Assembly (NCBI RefSeq): GCF_000429865.1
Contig: NZ_KE386977.1
Coordinates: 367,393 to 431,392 of the forward strand
DNA from: Cucumibacter marinus DSM 18995
GTDB taxonomy: Bacteria > Pseudomonadota > Alphaproteobacteria > Rhizobiales > Devosiaceae
DNA length: 64,000 nucleotides
Direction of reading: 5' to 3'
In this document: positions 34,095-42,855 of the stretch, in pieces
Layout: each line of letters starts with the position of its first letter
How positions within the stretch are numbered: the stretch's first letter is position 1
Program-made: the position numbers and the translations under genes
Notes under the pieces: generated by a model
The model's input: only the letters and a program-made list of their open reading frames with translations
Databases searched by the model: none
What the model was told of the DNA's origin: nothing

Positions 34095-34630
34095 ACCCCG
34101 TTTTATAAGACCAAAGTATTACCAAATTGCAGGTCTATCGGCAACACGCCACGGCAATAATATCCTGAAACCAGCTAACCTACGAACATGCAAGGATTTT
34201 ACGCCGTCAAATTCTGTGATACCAATTAGCCAAACCACTCGTGGAATTGCGCTGATTGGTATGCGCACCGGCCACGATAGCCGCGGACAGTCGCCACAAA
34301 ATGACATCGCCGCCACACTTTTCTGGTCTCTGGACCGCCGGGACCAACCAGCAGCGGCAATCGTCTGGCGCGTCGTATGGCGGTTTCGCAGAAATGAATT
34401 CTGGCCCGATAACCACCGAAGTGATTCGCCTCTTGTCTCCGCGAGATGGCAGCTGATGCGACCGGAGACGGGCAATCCGCCTTCCGGATACCACGAACCA
34501 AAGGATCGTTCCCATATGCGGATGACGTGCGCTACACGCTCGCGCAATTGGTATTGTTGTGGTATGAAACAACCTCACGCAGGCCTGATGGATGAAGCGG
34601 CCTGTGAGCGGGAAAGGAACAGGCTTCACC
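34095..34630. promoter_or_regulatory. Divergent murQ/GntR control region with TTGGT half-sites
   Basis: This 536-base spacer is less G+C-rich than its surroundings and holds no convincing gene. On the murQ side two minus-strand half-sites of the form TTTGGT occur in series at 34104-34127. Near the regulator ATTGGTAT (34547-34554) is followed by TGTGGTAT (34558-34565), and ATTGGTAT also occurs in opposite directions at 34219-34226 and 34255-34262. HutC-type regulators of amino-sugar genes (NagR, DasR) bind TGGTnTA half-sites, so these are plausible operators. Short open frames here look spurious or decayed. Confidence 0.45.
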
Positions 34631-35404
34631 ATGCATGACACGGCCAATGCGCCTTTGGTCTCTATCGAGGATTTCCGTCCCTCGAGCGACAGCCCCACCC
34701 CGCTTTATGTGCAGCTGGCCAATGCCCTGCGCGAATTGATTGCCAACGGGCATATGCGTGAGGGCGAAGCACTGCCCTCCGAACGCCGGATCATGGAAAA
34801 GACCGCCCTGTCGCGCGTCACAATCCGCAAGGCCTTCGAGCAGCTGGTCGAAGAAGGGCTTTTAAACCAGAAGCGCGGCTCCGGCACATTCGTGGCGGGG
34901 CAATTGCCGCATTTCGAGCAGCGCCTGACCCGGTTGACCAGCTTCACCGAGGACATGATCACCAGGGGCCGCAAGCCCGGTGTCCGCTGGCTGGAAAAAA
35001 CGACCACTTTCCCCACCTCCGAAGAGGTGATGATGTTCGGTCTTTCGCCGGGCGAGAAAGTCGTGCAACTCCACCGCCTGCGCTTTGCCGACAATATTCC
35101 GCTCGCCATAGAGCGCGCGACCCTGCCGGCCCGCTACCTGCCCGACACCGACACCATCGGCGATTCGCTTTATGAAGCCCTGGCCAAGAGCGCGGCCATG
35201 CCGGTGCGCGCCACCCAGCGGCTCAAGGCTCGAGCCCTGCCCCAGCAGGAAGCGGAACTTCTCGAGATGCAGCCCGGCGAACCGGTGCTCTATATCGAGC
35301 GCGCTTCGCGGCTCGCCGATGGAACGCTGGTCGAACTGACCCGCTCCTACTATCGCTCCGATACCTACGACTTCATCGCCGAGCTGACCGTCGGCAACGG
35401 GTAG
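34631..35404 (+). CDS. GntR-family regulator, HutC/NagR subfamily
   Basis: The ATG at 34631, after AAAGGAA, gives 257 residues; an in-frame ATG at 34592 is less likely. The N-terminal winged helix reads PLYVQLANALRELIANG, LPSERRIMEKTALSRVTIRKA and GLLNQKRGSGTFVA. A UTRA effector domain follows (LTSFTEDMITRGRKPG, PGEKVVQLHRLRFAD, YIERASRLADGTLVELTRSYYR). HutC-type members near murQ and SIS isomerases sense amino-sugar phosphates. It probably represses the divergent murQ operon and perhaps itself. Confidence 0.88.
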   Translation: MHDTANAPLVSIEDFRPSSDSPTPLYVQLANALRELIANGHMREGEALPSERRIMEKTALSRVTIRKAFEQLVEEGLLNQKRGSGTFVAGQLPHFEQRLTRLTSFTEDMITRGRKPGVRWLEKTTTFPTSEEVMMFGLSPGEKVVQLHRLRFADNIPLAIERATLPARYLPDTDTIGDSLYEALAKSAAMPVRATQRLKARALPQQEAELLEMQPGEPVLYIERASRLADGTLVELTRSYYRSDTYDFIAELTVGNG

Positions 35405-35410
35405 ACCCGC

Positions 35411-36196
35411 CTACCAGGCCGTATAGCCCCCATCGATGACAAAGCTCGCCCCGGTGACATAGCTCGAGGCGGGCGAGGCAAGATAGACGGCTAGCGGCCC
35501 GATTTCCTCGGGTTCCCCGGGCCGGCCCATGGGCACGCCCGAGACGAAGCTGTCGATCGGCGTGCGGTCGATCTCCTCCCAACGCCTGTTGGCGTCGGTC
35601 ATGAACAGGCCCGGGCTAATGGCATTGGCAGTGATCCCGTATTTCGCCCAATCGACCGCCACCGCCTTGGTGAAATGCATCACCGCGGCCTTCGCCGTCT
35701 CATAGTGCCGTCCGCCGACATCGCGGTTGACGATCATGCCCGAGATCGAGCCCATATTGATGATCCGCCCGCCATTGCCCGCCGCGATCATCGCCGCGCC
35801 GATCAGCCGGGTCGTCAGGAAATAATGATCGAGATTGAGGGCCATGCCTTCGCGCCACTGCGCGGCGCTGGTCTCCGCGATCGGGATGTTGAGCGACCGG
35901 CCGCCGACATTATTGATGAGAATGTCGACCGGGCCATTGGCCAGCGCCGCCTCGCAGGCCCGGGTGCACGCATCGGTCTTGGTGACGTCGGCAACGATGG
36001 TTTCGGCCAGCCCGCCGCGCTCTGCAATCTCGCCCGCTGTCGCCTCGATGCTTTCCGCGCCGCGCCCGACCAGCACCAGTGACGCGCCCGCATCGGACAG
36101 GGCCAGCGCCATCTGCCGCCCCAGCCCGCGCCCCGAACCGGTGATCATCGCCCGTTTGCCGTCGAGCCTGAATTTGTCGAGCACACTGCCAGTCAT
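35411..36196 (-). CDS. SDR-family oxidoreductase (gluconate 5-dehydrogenase-like)
   Basis: This 261-residue classical short-chain dehydrogenase has cofactor motif TGSGRGLGRQMA, the NNVGG motif, the serine in INMGSISGMI and the active YETAK. The C-terminal end ASFVIDGGYTAW is typical of sugar-acid dehydrogenases such as Ga5DH/KduD-like enzymes. ATG 36196 follows AGAGGG. It converges with the GntR gene, with only six bases between the stops, and is divergent from glpK. Substrate not determinable. Confidence 0.86.
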   Translation of the reverse strand: MTGSVLDKFRLDGKRAMITGSGRGLGRQMALALSDAGASLVLVGRGAESIEATAGEIAERGGLAETIVADVTKTDACTRACEAALANGPVDILINNVGGRSLNIPIAETSAAQWREGMALNLDHYFLTTRLIGAAMIAAGNGGRIINMGSISGMIVNRDVGGRHYETAKAAVMHFTKAVAVDWAKYGITANAISPGLFMTDANRRWEEIDRTPIDSFVSGVPMGRPGEPEEIGPLAVYLASPASSYVTGASFVIDGGYTAW

Positions 36197-36425
36197 GTTT
36201 CCCTCTTTTCCCCGGTCGGTTGCCGCGCAACCCGGACCCGTTTCCGGAATCGCCAGATCAGCACTGACGCAGAATGCGCCGCCCCTCGCAAGTCTCGGAC
36301 CCGCATCAATTTCGTAAAAACCGGTGCCCTCACCGGCAGTTGCAGGGTTCGGTCGCGCACCCGCTCTTGCTCCCAAGGGTCTGCCGGGGCGATGATCCGC
36401 CAAAGCCAAACCGGGAGGATCACAG

Positions 36426-37919
36426 ATGGGACACGTGCTGGCCATCGACCAGGGCACAACATCGAGCCGGGCCATTGTCTTCGACGACAAGCTGCGCCCG
36501 GTCGCAAGCGGCCAGCTTGAATTCGAACAGATCTTTCCCCGCTCGGGCTGGGTCGAACATGACCCTGAGGCGATATGGCAGTCGACCCTCGAGAGCTGCC
36601 GCAAGGCGCTGGACAAGGCGGGTCTTGTCGCCGGCGACATCGACGGCATCGGCATCACCAATCAGCGCGAAACCACCATCGTCTGGGACCGGGAGACCGG
36701 AGCACCGCTCGGCAACGCCATTGTCTGGCAGGACCGGCGGACCGATGCGATCTGCACCGAGCTCAAGCGGGCAGGCCATGAGGACCTGTTCCGGAGCCGC
36801 ACCGGCCTGCTGCTCGACCCCTATTTTTCCGGCACCAAGCTCAAATGGATCCTCGATCAGAACCCCGGCGCCCGTGAAAAGGCAGAGAAGGGCGCACTCC
36901 TGTTCGGCACCGTCGACAGCTATCTGATCTGGCGCCTGACCGGCGGCAAGCGCCATGTCACCGACGCCACCAACGCCTCGCGAACGCTGCTTTATGACAT
37001 CCGCAACAATCGCTGGGACGAGGAAATCTGCGGCCTGCTCGGCGTGCCCCTCGCCATGCTGCCCGAGGTCCTCGATTGCGCCGACGATTTCGGGGTCACG
37101 GACCCGGATCTGCTGCTCGGCGAAGTCCCGATTCTCGGTGTGGCCGGCGACCAGCAGGCAGCGCTGATCGGCCAGGGCTGTTTCACCCCCGGCATGGTCA
37201 AATCGACATATGGCACAGGCGCCTTTGCGCTGATGAACACCGGCGAGACCCTGATCGAGAGCGGGCACAAGCTGTTGGGCACCATCGCCTACCGGCTCAA
37301 TGGCGAGACGATCTATGCCCTTGAGGGTTCGATCTTCGTTGCCGGCGCCGTGGTGCAATGGCTTCGCGACGGGCTGGGAATCATCGCCCGGGCCGCTGAC
37401 ACCGAAGGCCTGGCGTCCAAGGCCGACCCGCATCAATCGCTCTATCTGGTGCCGGCCTTCACAGGGCTTGGCGCGCCCTATTGGGACCCCGATGCGCGCG
37501 GCGCCGTGTTCGGGCTGACCCGGAATTCCGGGCCCGCCGAGTTCGCCCGCGCCGCCCTTCAGTCCATCGGCTATCAGAGCCGTGATCTGATCGAGGCCAT
37601 GCAGGCCGACGCGCCCGACGCATCGGGCGGTCATGTGATGCGGGTCGATGGCGGACTGAGCGCCAATGCCTATGCCATGCAGTTCCTTGCCGACATGATC
37701 GGACAACCGGTCGAGCGCCCGCCTGTACTCGAGACGACCGCGCTGGGCGCGGCATGGCTCGCGGGCATGCGCGCCGGGCTCTATCCCGAGGCTGCCGAGT
37801 TCGCCAAGGACTGGAAAGCCGAGGCGCGCTTCGACCCGCAAATGAAGGAGGACGAGCGCCAGTCCCGTTATGCCGGCTGGCAGGACGCGGTCCGCCGCAC
37901 ACTGACCACGGAAGGTTGA
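36426..37919 (+). CDS. glpK: Glycerol kinase
   Basis: This 497-residue FGGY kinase is full length with GlpK signatures: [62 protein letters not shown] and [21 protein letters not shown] 36426 is preceded by GGGAGGATCACAG. It makes glycerol-3-phosphate from glycerol with ATP. No glp transporter or dehydrogenase gene lies beside it, so it stands alone between an SDR and a repeat-rich spacer. Confidence 0.95.
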   Translation: MGHVLAIDQGTTSSRAIVFDDKLRPVASGQLEFEQIFPRSGWVEHDPEAIWQSTLESCRKALDKAGLVAGDIDGIGITNQRETTIVWDRETGAPLGNAIVWQDRRTDAICTELKRAGHEDLFRSRTGLLLDPYFSGTKLKWILDQNPGAREKAEKGALLFGTVDSYLIWRLTGGKRHVTDATNASRTLLYDIRNNRWDEEICGLLGVPLAMLPEVLDCADDFGVTDPDLLLGEVPILGVAGDQQAALIGQGCFTPGMVKSTYGTGAFALMNTGETLIESGHKLLGTIAYRLNGETIYALEGSIFVAGAVVQWLRDGLGIIARAADTEGLASKADPHQSLYLVPAFTGLGAPYWDPDARGAVFGLTRNSGPAEFARAALQSIGYQSRDLIEAMQADAPDASGGHVMRVDGGLSANAYAMQFLADMIGQPVERPPVLETTALGAAWLAGMRAGLYPEAAEFAKDWKAEARFDPQMKEDERQSRYAGWQDAVRRTLTTEG

Positions 37920-38799
37920 CCGCTCCAACCCACCCTAGCCCTTCGACGGGCTCAGGTGAGGGTGGAGGAGGGTATGGCAAAGGGCTCCTCCAATCTCCTC
38001 GTCACCCTCGGACTTGATCCGAGGGTCCATGAGGCATCGCATGTGCGCAGCGGTACTGACCAGTCACCAGCGGAACCCGCGTGACATCTCATCATGGATG
38101 CTCGGGTCAAGCCCGAGCATGACGAAGGAGAATATGGCAGGGCACTTGCTTCAATCTCAAACCTCATTCCGAGCCTCTGGAGCTGATCCGGGGCCTTTTC
38201 CCATTTGGCATATAGGTCCGGGATCAAGTCCGGGACAGCACGAGGAGGTGCAACCTTCCATCCCAAACCGCCCGGCAGGCTATTACCTCCAGGGTTTGTG
38301 ATAGAGCGGGAGTGGGACGCGGAACGTCTCAGTCCGAAACGCAAAAAAGAAAGCGAGGCGCACCGCGTCCCACTCATCCGGGGTTTTGGGCTTGGACTGC
38401 GTCAACGGGCTGGGGTCAATCCCCGCTCCCTTTCGAGAGTTCACCGCCGCCGTAACGGCAGCCGGCTCCGGCGCAGTTTTGGCCTCCGCTGGAGCGACCT
38501 CCATCGGACCCGGACCCAGACCTGCATGACCGTTCGTCGCGACCACGCTCAATCGCAAGTTGGTTCGGGAAGGATAAGGGAGGACGAGTGAGCGGGGATA
38601 AGTTTTCTTGGCACGGCCCAAACCCTCCCCCATGCGGGGAGGGAAAGTGGGGGCACAGGCCCACCATGCCCTCGCTCTTCGACAGGCTCAGGAGGTTCGG
38701 GATAAGCGCCGGCGGCAGACTGGTTTCGGGTCGTGATGCACAAAAAAGAGAAGGGCCGAAGCCCTCCTCAGGATCCGCTACTGCCAGCGGGGAGGAAAC
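37920..38799. repeat. Gene-poor spacer with mosaic palindromic intergenic repeats
   Basis: About 880 bases after glpK hold no convincing gene but several short palindromes of common design. Two have 9-bp arms around a 5-base CTTGA/TCAAG centre: 38004-38026 (arms ACCCTCGGA/TCCGAGGGT) and 38098-38120 (ATGCTCGGG/CCCGAGCAT). A related, imperfect one is at 38215-38237. An 8-5-8 palindrome, CCCTCCCC/GGGGAGGG, is at 38623-38643. The element CTTCGACxGGCTCAGG occurs at 37940-37955 and near 38677-38691. Such units resemble RIME/BIME-type intergenic repeats of alphaproteobacteria. Short frames here show no known family. Confidence 0.65.
38741..38768 (-). terminator. Rho-independent terminator of the esterase gene
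   Basis: On the minus strand a hairpin GGAGGGC-TTCG-GCCCTTC, with a stable TTCG loop (stem core 38752-38756/38761-38765), is followed by TCTTTTTT. It lies about 35 bases after the stop of the minus-strand alpha/beta hydrolase gene and so ends that transcript. Confidence 0.7.
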
Positions 38800-39801
38800 T
38801 CAGTCCTTGGTGCCGGAGATCCCGAAGATCCGGCGGAACCAGGAATAGCGGGCGGCAATCGCTGCCTTGGCCAATTCGGATTCGGGCGCGTAGATATCGA
38901 AGCCGTGGAAGCCGCCCGACCAGATATGCAGCTCGGCTTCGCCACCCGTGGCCCAGATGCGGTTGGCATACTCGACATTCTCGTCGCGGAACATTTCTGC
39001 GCTGCCCGTCTCGATATTGGCGGGGGGCAGACCGGAAAGATCTTTGGCGCGGTAGGGCGCCGCATAGATCGAGGCCTCGTCACTGCCGACCTTGTCACCC
39101 AAAAGGCTTTTCCAGCCCAGAAGGTTCGATTCCCGGGTCCAGGTCGTGTTCTCGATATTCTGATAGCTCGACAGCGAGGTATTGGTGTCATCGATCATCG
39201 GGCAGAGCAGCAATTGGCCCGCCAGTTTGACCGTTTGACGGTCCCGCGCCAGAAGCGCAACGCCGGCAGACAATCCACCGCCAGCACTGCCACCCATGAT
39301 GATGAGCTTGTTGGGATCGATACCCAGCTCATCCGCATGCTCGGCGAACCAGACAAGACCGGCATGACAATCCTCGACCGGGGCGGGATCGGGATGTTCG
39401 GGCGCCAGCCGGTATTCGACGGTCGCCGCCACGATCCCGAATTCCTCGATCATGTCGATGAGGCGCGGGGCGTCCATCTTGGCAAACCCGACCATCATGC
39501 CGCCGCCATGGATATTATAGGCCGCGGGCACCTTCTTCCCGCTTTCCCGGTGCCCCTTGGGCATCAACACGGTCACGGTGATGTCCGGCGCGCCTTCCGG
39601 CCCCGGCACCGTGAAATCCTCCCACTCGATGGCCTTGTCGCCGATCATCTCGTCAAGGCTCGGGAAAAACCCCAGCATCTGCTCACGCGATTGCGGCAGG
39701 GTCGCCACATCCATCTTCGGCGCGTCAGGCGGTGCGACCACGGCCAGGATCGGCTCGATCTCCGGATCATAGGGCACGGGTTTGGGGTTGGGTTCGCTCA
39801 T
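38800..39801 (-). CDS. Alpha/beta hydrolase, HSL family (carboxylesterase)
   Basis: This 333-residue esterase of the hormone-sensitive lipase family has an oxyanion motif HGGGM at 98-102 and the nucleophile elbow GGSAGGG with S172. The catalytic histidine is likely in the late GGFHGFDIY. No signal peptide, so it is cytosolic. I use ATG 39801; TTG 39810 is possible. It lies downstream of two dehydrogenase-type genes and an SDR on the same strand with small gaps, as the last gene of that group, and could release an ester-linked part of the compound handled by the locus. Confidence 0.86.
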   Translation of the reverse strand: MSEPNPKPVPYDPEIEPILAVVAPPDAPKMDVATLPQSREQMLGFFPSLDEMIGDKAIEWEDFTVPGPEGAPDITVTVLMPKGHRESGKKVPAAYNIHGGGMMVGFAKMDAPRLIDMIEEFGIVAATVEYRLAPEHPDPAPVEDCHAGLVWFAEHADELGIDPNKLIIMGGSAGGGLSAGVALLARDRQTVKLAGQLLLCPMIDDTNTSLSSYQNIENTTWTRESNLLGWKSLLGDKVGSDEASIYAAPYRAKDLSGLPPANIETGSAEMFRDENVEYANRIWATGGEAELHIWSGGFHGFDIYAPESELAKAAIAARYSWFRRIFGISGTKD

Positions 39802-39867
39802 CTTCCTCAATCTTTCCCTGATGGCGTAAATCTCTGGGCCAGAAAGCCTTGGCCAATATGGCGCCGA

Positions 39868-40836
39868 TCACGGGCCTTCCGGATCGACCACGCCCTTGTC
39901 GCACCACAAGGGTTCTACCGCGGCGCGAATCTCTGCGGCGCCGATCTTCTCGACCAGCGCGACCGCTTCGATCGCCTGCTCGAGCTGGCTCAGCTTGGTG
40001 GCGCCGAACAGCGTGTTGAAATTGTGCTGATGGGTCAGGGTGAAGGCCATGCAAAGCTGTGCCGGCGTGATCCCAAAGCCATCGGCGATCTTCTTCACCT
40101 CGGCGGCCGCCGCCTCGATCTTTTGCCGGATATTGCCCGGATCGCGGCCGACTTCGCGCTCCGGCGCGGTCGGCTTGACCAGCACACCGCCCTCGAAAAT
40201 GTCCGAGGCCTGCATCTTGAAACCTTGCGCGAACAGATCGGCAAAGGGCTGGCCATCGGGGATCGAGCGGCGCGCGACCGAGTATTTCAGCTGCGCGAAG
40301 ACCGGGCCGTCGACGCCTTCATCCTTCGCAATGTCGATGCAGGCCTGCACATTGGCGCGCGACCAGTTATTGACGCCCCAGACCTTGATCAGACCGGCTT
40401 TCTTCAATTCGGCAAGCGACAAGACGATGTCGCGCATCTCAAGATCGTCGCGGCGCACATCGCCAAGCACGACGATATCGGAATAGGCCGAGCCGAACCG
40501 GAACAGCGCATTCTTGATCTGCGGCATGAAGCCTTCATCCGCGTCGAAGCCTTCGAGCCAGAGCTTTTCGGACAGAAGATAGTCTTCGCGCTTGAGTTCG
40601 GCCCCGCGCACAACGGCAGAGAAGATGATGTCGGTCATCGGCGGCGGCATCATGTCCGGGGTGCCATAGACCCCGACATCGAACATGTTGATGCCGGCAT
40701 CGACCGCCTTGCGGATCATCTCGACGGCACGGCCATAATCCATGCGGTCATAGATGTGCCAGGAGCCCATTGACAGGACCGAAGGCGACAGCCCGGTATC
40801 ACCGAGCGGGTGGCGGGGAACGGGATAGGTGCTCAT
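39868..40836 (-). CDS. Aldo/keto reductase-like protein lacking the catalytic histidine (copy 1)
   Basis: This 322-residue AKR-fold protein starts after AGGAGG. The tetrad residues D53 (MFDVGVYG), Y57 and K91 (LLSEKLW) are present. The fourth member, normally the His in a segment like yiDlyqlH, reads DIVVLGD with glycine at 125. WGVNNWSRANV and FAQLKYSVARRS follow the AKR pattern. Copy 2, encoded divergently 2 kb away, shares this exact substitution and long blocks (RRSI/RRSM, LFGATKLSQLEQ/LFGVSRLEQLED). The loss suggests a changed reaction or substrate, as in AKR branches with Asn or Glu there. The alignment is by eye. Confidence 0.82.
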   Translation of the reverse strand: MSTYPVPRHPLGDTGLSPSVLSMGSWHIYDRMDYGRAVEMIRKAVDAGINMFDVGVYGTPDMMPPPMTDIIFSAVVRGAELKREDYLLSEKLWLEGFDADEGFMPQIKNALFRFGSAYSDIVVLGDVRRDDLEMRDIVLSLAELKKAGLIKVWGVNNWSRANVQACIDIAKDEGVDGPVFAQLKYSVARRSIPDGQPFADLFAQGFKMQASDIFEGGVLVKPTAPEREVGRDPGNIRQKIEAAAAEVKKIADGFGITPAQLCMAFTLTHQHNFNTLFGATKLSQLEQAIEAVALVEKIGAAEIRAAVEPLWCDKGVVDPEGP

Positions 40837-40857
40837 AAATCCTCCTGAACGCGGATC

Positions 40858-41964
40858 TCAGGACAGCCGCGGATCGATCACGGCCTTGATGGTGTCGAGT
40901 TCGTGCATCGACAAAATGGTGTCATAGGCCTTGTCGAGACCGACCGGCGCCGAGAACAGATCGTCCCACGGCATGGCGTCGGCAAAGGCCGAGAAGAAGT
41001 CGATGGCGCGCGAATAGTCCGAAATGTCGCCATTGAGCGACCCGATGACGGCCAGTTCCTTGCCCATCAGCGTGCCCAGCGACACCGGTGTTTCCTGCGG
41101 GCCGGTGCTGCCGACGATCACCACCTTGCCGCGCTGGGCGGCCATGGCGATCGCCTCGTGCCCGATCGAAGGCGCGCCGGCGAAATCGAAGACATAGTCC
41201 GCCCCTTTGCCGCCGGTCAGGTCCTTGACCTTTTGAACGATGCCGTCGGACCCCAGCGCGATGTCGACCACATGATCGGCGCCGAATTTCTGCGCCATCT
41301 TGAGCCGGTCCTCCGGCGCGCCGATGGTGATCACCTGCGAGGCGCCCGAAAGCTTGGCGACGGCAGTGGCGAAGATGCCGAGTGCGCCGGCGCCCTGGAT
41401 GACCACGCGCGCGCCGGTGCGGATGCCGCCGGCACGGTCAAAGGCCCGCAATACGGTCTTGGCCGCGCATCCGGCCATCGAGGCCCAGGTGCTCTTGACC
41501 CCCTCGGGCACGACAAGCTTGGCCGCACCGGGCGTTACGTAGGCATAATCGGCCAGCCCCGCAGTGGCATAGGGCGGCACATCCGAGCGCTGCAGAAAGC
41601 CGTAGCCGCGATGCTCGCAGGCCACGGGCTCGCGCAGGATGGTGCAGCCATGGCAATGCCCGCAGGTCGATTCCGACCAGCCGATGCGGTCGCCGACCTT
41701 GAGCGGTTTGCCCAGCGCATCGGCAGTGCCCTCGCCAAGGGCGACGATCTCGCCGACCATCTCATGGCCGAGCACCATGGGCAGCATGCCCGGAAAGCTC
41801 ATCTTGCCGGACCAGATTTCGATATCCGTGCCGCACAGCGTGGCGCAGACGATCTTCACAAGCGCTGCGCCCGGCTCGATCTCACTGGGCAGCGGCAGTG
41901 TCTGCATATCGAGCGGCTTGCCATGTTCGACCAGAACGGCGGCGCGGGTTTCTGTCGGGATCAT
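40858..41964 (-). CDS. Zinc-dependent MDR-family alcohol/sugar dehydrogenase
   Basis: This 368-residue medium-chain dehydrogenase has the catalytic zinc site (CATLCGTDIEIW, GHEMVGEIVALGEG) and the structural zinc loop CGHCHGC followed by a fourth cysteine (VACEH). The NAD(P) site lies around GAGALGIFATAVAKLSGA. ATG 41964 follows GAGGAG; the frame extends to 41979. Gaps of about 21 and 27 bases to its neighbours show an operon with the upstream SDR and downstream AKR. It likely oxidises a secondary alcohol in the locus pathway. Confidence 0.88.
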   Translation of the reverse strand: MIPTETRAAVLVEHGKPLDMQTLPLPSEIEPGAALVKIVCATLCGTDIEIWSGKMSFPGMLPMVLGHEMVGEIVALGEGTADALGKPLKVGDRIGWSESTCGHCHGCTILREPVACEHRGYGFLQRSDVPPYATAGLADYAYVTPGAAKLVVPEGVKSTWASMAGCAAKTVLRAFDRAGGIRTGARVVIQGAGALGIFATAVAKLSGASQVITIGAPEDRLKMAQKFGADHVVDIALGSDGIVQKVKDLTGGKGADYVFDFAGAPSIGHEAIAMAAQRGKVVIVGSTGPQETPVSLGTLMGKELAVIGSLNGDISDYSRAIDFFSAFADAMPWDDLFSAPVGLDKAYDTILSMHELDTIKAVIDPRLS

Positions 41965-41991
41965 GATTTCACTCCTCACGGGCCGGAAGGA

Positions 41992-42726
41992 TCAGACGAG
42001 CAACTGCCCGCCATCGAGCGCGAGGCTGACGCCGGTGATGTGCGAGGCATCGTCGCTTGCAAGGAACACCGCGGCCGGTGCGATCTGGGTCACCTCGGCA
42101 ATCGAGCCGAGGGGAATACGGGTTTCCCAGGCCGCCCGGGCGTCCGGGTCGGCCACAAGGCCAGCGGTCAGCGGCGTGATCACCGGACCGGGCGCGACCG
42201 CATTGGCGCGGATGCCGAAGGGCGCAAGCTCGATCGCCGTGGTGCGGGTAATCGCGTCGACCGCTGCCTTGGTGGCTTCGTAATGCCCGAGCCCCGGGGT
42301 CGGCTGCCGCGCACCGATGGACGAAATATTGACGATTACGCCCTTGCCGGCGTCCTTCATCATCTTGCCGAAGGCCTGGGTCATCAGCACCGTGCCGCGC
42401 ACATTGACCGCCAGCGCGCCATCGAGAACGCCGATATCGAGGTCGAGAAGCGGCCCGCCGCCACCGACAACCCCGGCATTATTGACAAGGACGTCGATCT
42501 TGCCGTGCCGGGTTTTGACCTGTTCGGCGGCCTCGGCGACGGAATCCGCGTTCGAGATATCGACCGGCAGGGCATCGCCGCCGATTTCGGCTGCGGCTTT
42601 CGCGGCACCGTCCCCATCGAGATCGGCAACGATCACCATATCGCCCAGATCGGCGAAAGCCTGTGCGATTCCCCGGCCCAGACCCTGGGCCGCTCCGGTA
42701 ACAAGGACGGTTCGCTTCGCGGCCAT
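41992..42726 (-). CDS. SDR-family oxidoreductase, first gene of the minus-strand catabolic operon
   Basis: This 244-residue short-chain dehydrogenase has TGAAQGLGRGIA for cofactor binding, NNAGVVGG, ISSIGARQP with the active serine and the YEATK pair. ATG 42726 follows GGGGAGGAACT; the frame runs on to 42765. It leads the order SDR - MDR - AKR copy 1 - esterase, all close together, and is divergent from AKR copy 2 across a 129-base spacer with two dyads. Confidence 0.88.
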   Translation of the reverse strand: MAAKRTVLVTGAAQGLGRGIAQAFADLGDMVIVADLDGDGAAKAAAEIGGDALPVDISNADSVAEAAEQVKTRHGKIDVLVNNAGVVGGGGPLLDLDIGVLDGALAVNVRGTVLMTQAFGKMMKDAGKGVIVNISSIGARQPTPGLGHYEATKAAVDAITRTTAIELAPFGIRANAVAPGPVITPLTAGLVADPDARAAWETRIPLGSIAEVTQIAPAAVFLASDDASHITGVSLALDGGQLLV

Positions 42727-42756
42727 AGTTCCTCCCCTGGCGCAGCAATATTGGGG

Positions 42757-42800
42757 GGTCGTCAACGACCCGTTTGTCGTTTATTATACGACCGTAGAAA
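42757..42800. promoter_or_regulatory. Double dyad operator between SDR and AKR copy 2
   Basis: Two inverted repeats with the same core stand next to each other: GGTCGT-CA-ACGACC (42757-42770) and GTCGT-TTATTAT-ACGAC (42776-42792), followed by CCGTAGA. The second overlaps an A+T-rich stretch that could be a -10 region. The position between divergent operons and the shared GTCGT/ACGAC arms suggest one regulator, perhaps the TetR at 49222. Confidence 0.5.
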
Positions 42801-42855
42801 AAAAGTCCACCGCCAGAATGGGGCTGTTGAAGCCCCGAAAGGGAGAAGGCTTCTC

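Noticed and set aside
34119-34547. A 142-codon minus-strand frame between murQ and the GntR gene
   Set aside because: No ribosome site or family resemblance, amino acid mix rich in Arg and Trp, and it overlaps likely operator sites.
38205-38633. Possible small genes on either strand in the repeat-rich spacer after glpK
   Set aside because: The frames run through palindromic repeats, lack ribosome sites and show no recognisable domain; treated as non-coding.
40903-42855. A continuous plus-strand frame running into the AKR copy 2 gene
   Set aside because: The upstream part is antisense to the zinc MDR and SDR genes and has no family resemblance; the real gene starts at 42856 behind GGGAGAAGG.
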